Source: Chloroflexota bacterium (GTDB taxonomy: Bacteria; Chloroflexota; Anaerolineae; UBA1429). Taken from it: a stretch of 32,505 nt of DNA. Made by a program: the position numbers and the translations under genes. How positions within the stretch are numbered: the first letter of the stretch is position 1; each line of letters begins with the position of its first letter. Under the pieces are notes generated by a model. That model saw only the letters and a program-made list of their open reading frames with translations, ran no database searches and had not been told where the DNA came from. This document shows, piece after piece, positions 31,415 to 32,505 of the stretch. The DNA lies in the NCBI GenBank assembly GCA_021372475.1, contig JAJFUJ010000215.1:1-32505 (forward strand). The letters run 5' to 3'.

Positions 31415-32505
31415 ATGGTAATACTCGACCAGCGCTTGCGTACCTGGCTGCCTTTGGCGTTAACCGTCATCTTATTGTTGCTGCACATATTCTCCCCATC
31501 GCGAGCCACCTTTTTTATCATGGTTACCTTGTTGTGTGTTCACCTGGTTTCCTACTACTGGGCTCGCGAGCTAGCCAAAGGGTTGCATATGCAGCGTATG
31601 CACCGCTATGGTTGGGCACAAGTCGGCGATGTAATCGAAGAACGGTTTGTGCTGCACAATGATTCCTGGCTGCCGGCTATCTGGCTCACCGTCTATGACA
31701 AGTCGAACCTGCCGGGTTACCATGTCAGCCGCGCTACAGGCATCGGGGGGCACAGTTCGATACGCTGGAGCACCGAGGGGTTTTGCGAGCGCCGCGGCAT
31801 TTATACTCTGGGGCCAACCGAGCTATATACCGGCGATCCTTTCGGTTTGTTTGAGATAGTGCTCAAACACGACTACCATGAAACCTTTGTTGTATACCCG
31901 CCCATCGCAGCGCTTCCCCGCATTATTGAACCGCGCGGCCTGGAGCGCGGAGACGCGCGCACCCATATTCGTACCCTCGACCTAACCACTAACTTTGCCT
32001 CGGTGCGCCAATATGTGCCGGGCGACGCCCTTAACCGCATCGCCTGGCGCACTACTGCACGTCGTTCAACCAGTGGCAATGAGAATATATTTGTCAAAGA
32101 ATTCGACCTGGAACCCTCCGGTGATATATGGTTCTTTATCGATATGGACCGCGACGCGCATTTTGGGCAGGATGCGGATTCCAGCGAAGAGTTGGCGGTG
32201 GTGCTGGCAGCCTCGCTTGCTAACCAAATGCTGCGAGATAATCATGCCGTGGGTTTGGCCAGCTATGACGGCGAGTCTCTTATTCTGCCGCCACGGAAGG
32301 GGCATGACCAACTATGGGAAATACTGCGCATCCTGGCCGGCATTCATGCCAGTTCGCCGGTCTCCCTAAGTAAGCTGATTGAGCTTTCTGAGCCGGTTAT
32401 TAACCGCGGGGTGACGGTTACGCTCTTAACGCCATCATTCAACCCAGATTGGGTTGGCAAGGTGGGATCGCTTTTAAGACGCGGCACTTTTGTCACCGCG
32501 ATATT
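31415..32505 (+). CDS. DUF58 family protein, 5' part (runs off the right edge)
   Basis: At least 363 residues remain open at base 32505. Two hydrophobic N-terminal helices (about 8-22 and 30-50) precede a beta-rich region with RFVLHNDSWLPAIWLTVYD and GIYTLGPTELYTGDPFGLF. The DUF58 signature VRQYVPGDALNRIAWRTTARR and a VWA-like strand IWFFIDMDRD follow, with FVKEFDLEPSGD. DUF58 proteins usually pair with a MoxR ATPase; none is seen before it here. The ATG at 31415 follows an in-frame TAG and has no strong ribosome site, so the start is moderate. It is probably read together with the ECF operon or from its own promoter in the 213-bp gap. Confidence 0.88.
   Translation, partial: MVILDQRLRTWLPLALTVILLLLHIFSPSRATFFIMVTLLCVHLVSYYWARELAKGLHMQRMHRYGWAQVGDVIEERFVLHNDSWLPAIWLTVYDKSNLPGYHVSRATGIGGHSSIRWSTEGFCERRGIYTLGPTELYTGDPFGLFEIVLKHDYHETFVVYPPIAALPRIIEPRGLERGDARTHIRTLDLTTNFASVRQYVPGDALNRIAWRTTARRSTSGNENIFVKEFDLEPSGDIWFFIDMDRDAHFGQDADSSEELAVVLAASLANQMLRDNHAVGLASYDGESLILPPRKGHDQLWEILRILAGIHASSPVSLSKLIELSEPVINRGVTVTLLTPSFNPDWVGKVGSLLRRGTFVTAI

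Noticed and set aside
31297-31662. Plus-strand frame of 121 codons before and over the DUF58 start
   Set aside because: It overlaps the DUF58 gene in another frame, and the Cys/His-rich product resembles nothing.
1-32505. CRISPR array, insertion sequence, integrase, phage or toxin-antitoxin genes
   Set aside because: No regular repeats, transposase-like frames, terminal repeats or known families were seen on either strand.

Overview
The window is a gene-dense stretch of about 32.5 kb, close to 50% G+C, from a bacterial chromosome. I read 31 protein-coding genes, two of them cut by the window edges. I see no rRNA, tRNA, insertion sequence, phage gene or CRISPR array. The best guess for the host is a Chloroflexota bacterium. 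The clues are the RecG N-terminal extension, the ECF sigma / zinc anti-sigma / beta-helix membrane protein set, an EF-G-like paralogue and a four-cysteine L28. The gene order rpmB - asp23 - fakA - fakB - recG - coaD resembles Firmicutes. Without a 16S gene or a search, the phylum is an inference.

Layout. (1) 1-13034, minus strand: one long run of tightly packed genes read right to left. It starts with asp23, fakA-like, degV/fakB-like, recG, coaD and a coiled-coil protein. A 79-bp gap with a perfect inverted repeat follows. Then come a 1091-residue O-antigen ligase-like protein with TPRs, a WecA/TagO-type glycosyl-1-phosphate transferase, a small membrane protein, a cyclophilin, a VTT/DedA-type membrane protein and the 5' part of a D-galactonate dehydratase gene. 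(2) rpmB (L28) is divergent from asp23, and their two promoters overlap. (3) 13429-18092, minus: a five-gene run of an SsnA-like amidohydrolase lacking most metal ligands, a HAD-IIA phosphatase, a YugP-like metallopeptidase, rlmN and rpe. (4) yedF is divergent from that run, and its promoter overlaps a face-to-face promoter for the run. (5) A beta-hydroxyacid dehydrogenase gene (minus). (6) A SpoIIE-type phosphatase paired with a small P-loop protein, then secD-secF-thiI (all plus). (7) A minus-strand run of a PHP phosphoesterase, a PrsW-like protease and a YfcE-like phosphoesterase. (8) An EF-G-like GTPase gene (minus) with its own promoter and terminator. (9) A plus-strand envelope-stress type cluster: ECF sigma factor, zinc anti-sigma factor, beta-helix membrane protein and a DUF58 protein running off the end.

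Most genes are housekeeping: lipid precursor uptake (FakA/FakB), CoA synthesis, recombination, ribosome maturation, Sec export, tRNA thiolation and glycan assembly. Promoters can be read with unusual clarity, with near-consensus -35/-10 pairs at 16-17 bp. The points most worth a second look are the degenerate SsnA-like protein beside yedF, a three-segment switchable hairpin that can bury the thiI ribosome binding site, a SigW-like promoter in front of the ECF sigma gene, and the ligase-TPR fusion with its 22-bp dyad. I did not find a clearly new multi-gene system. The SsnA-like/YedF locus is the closest candidate.
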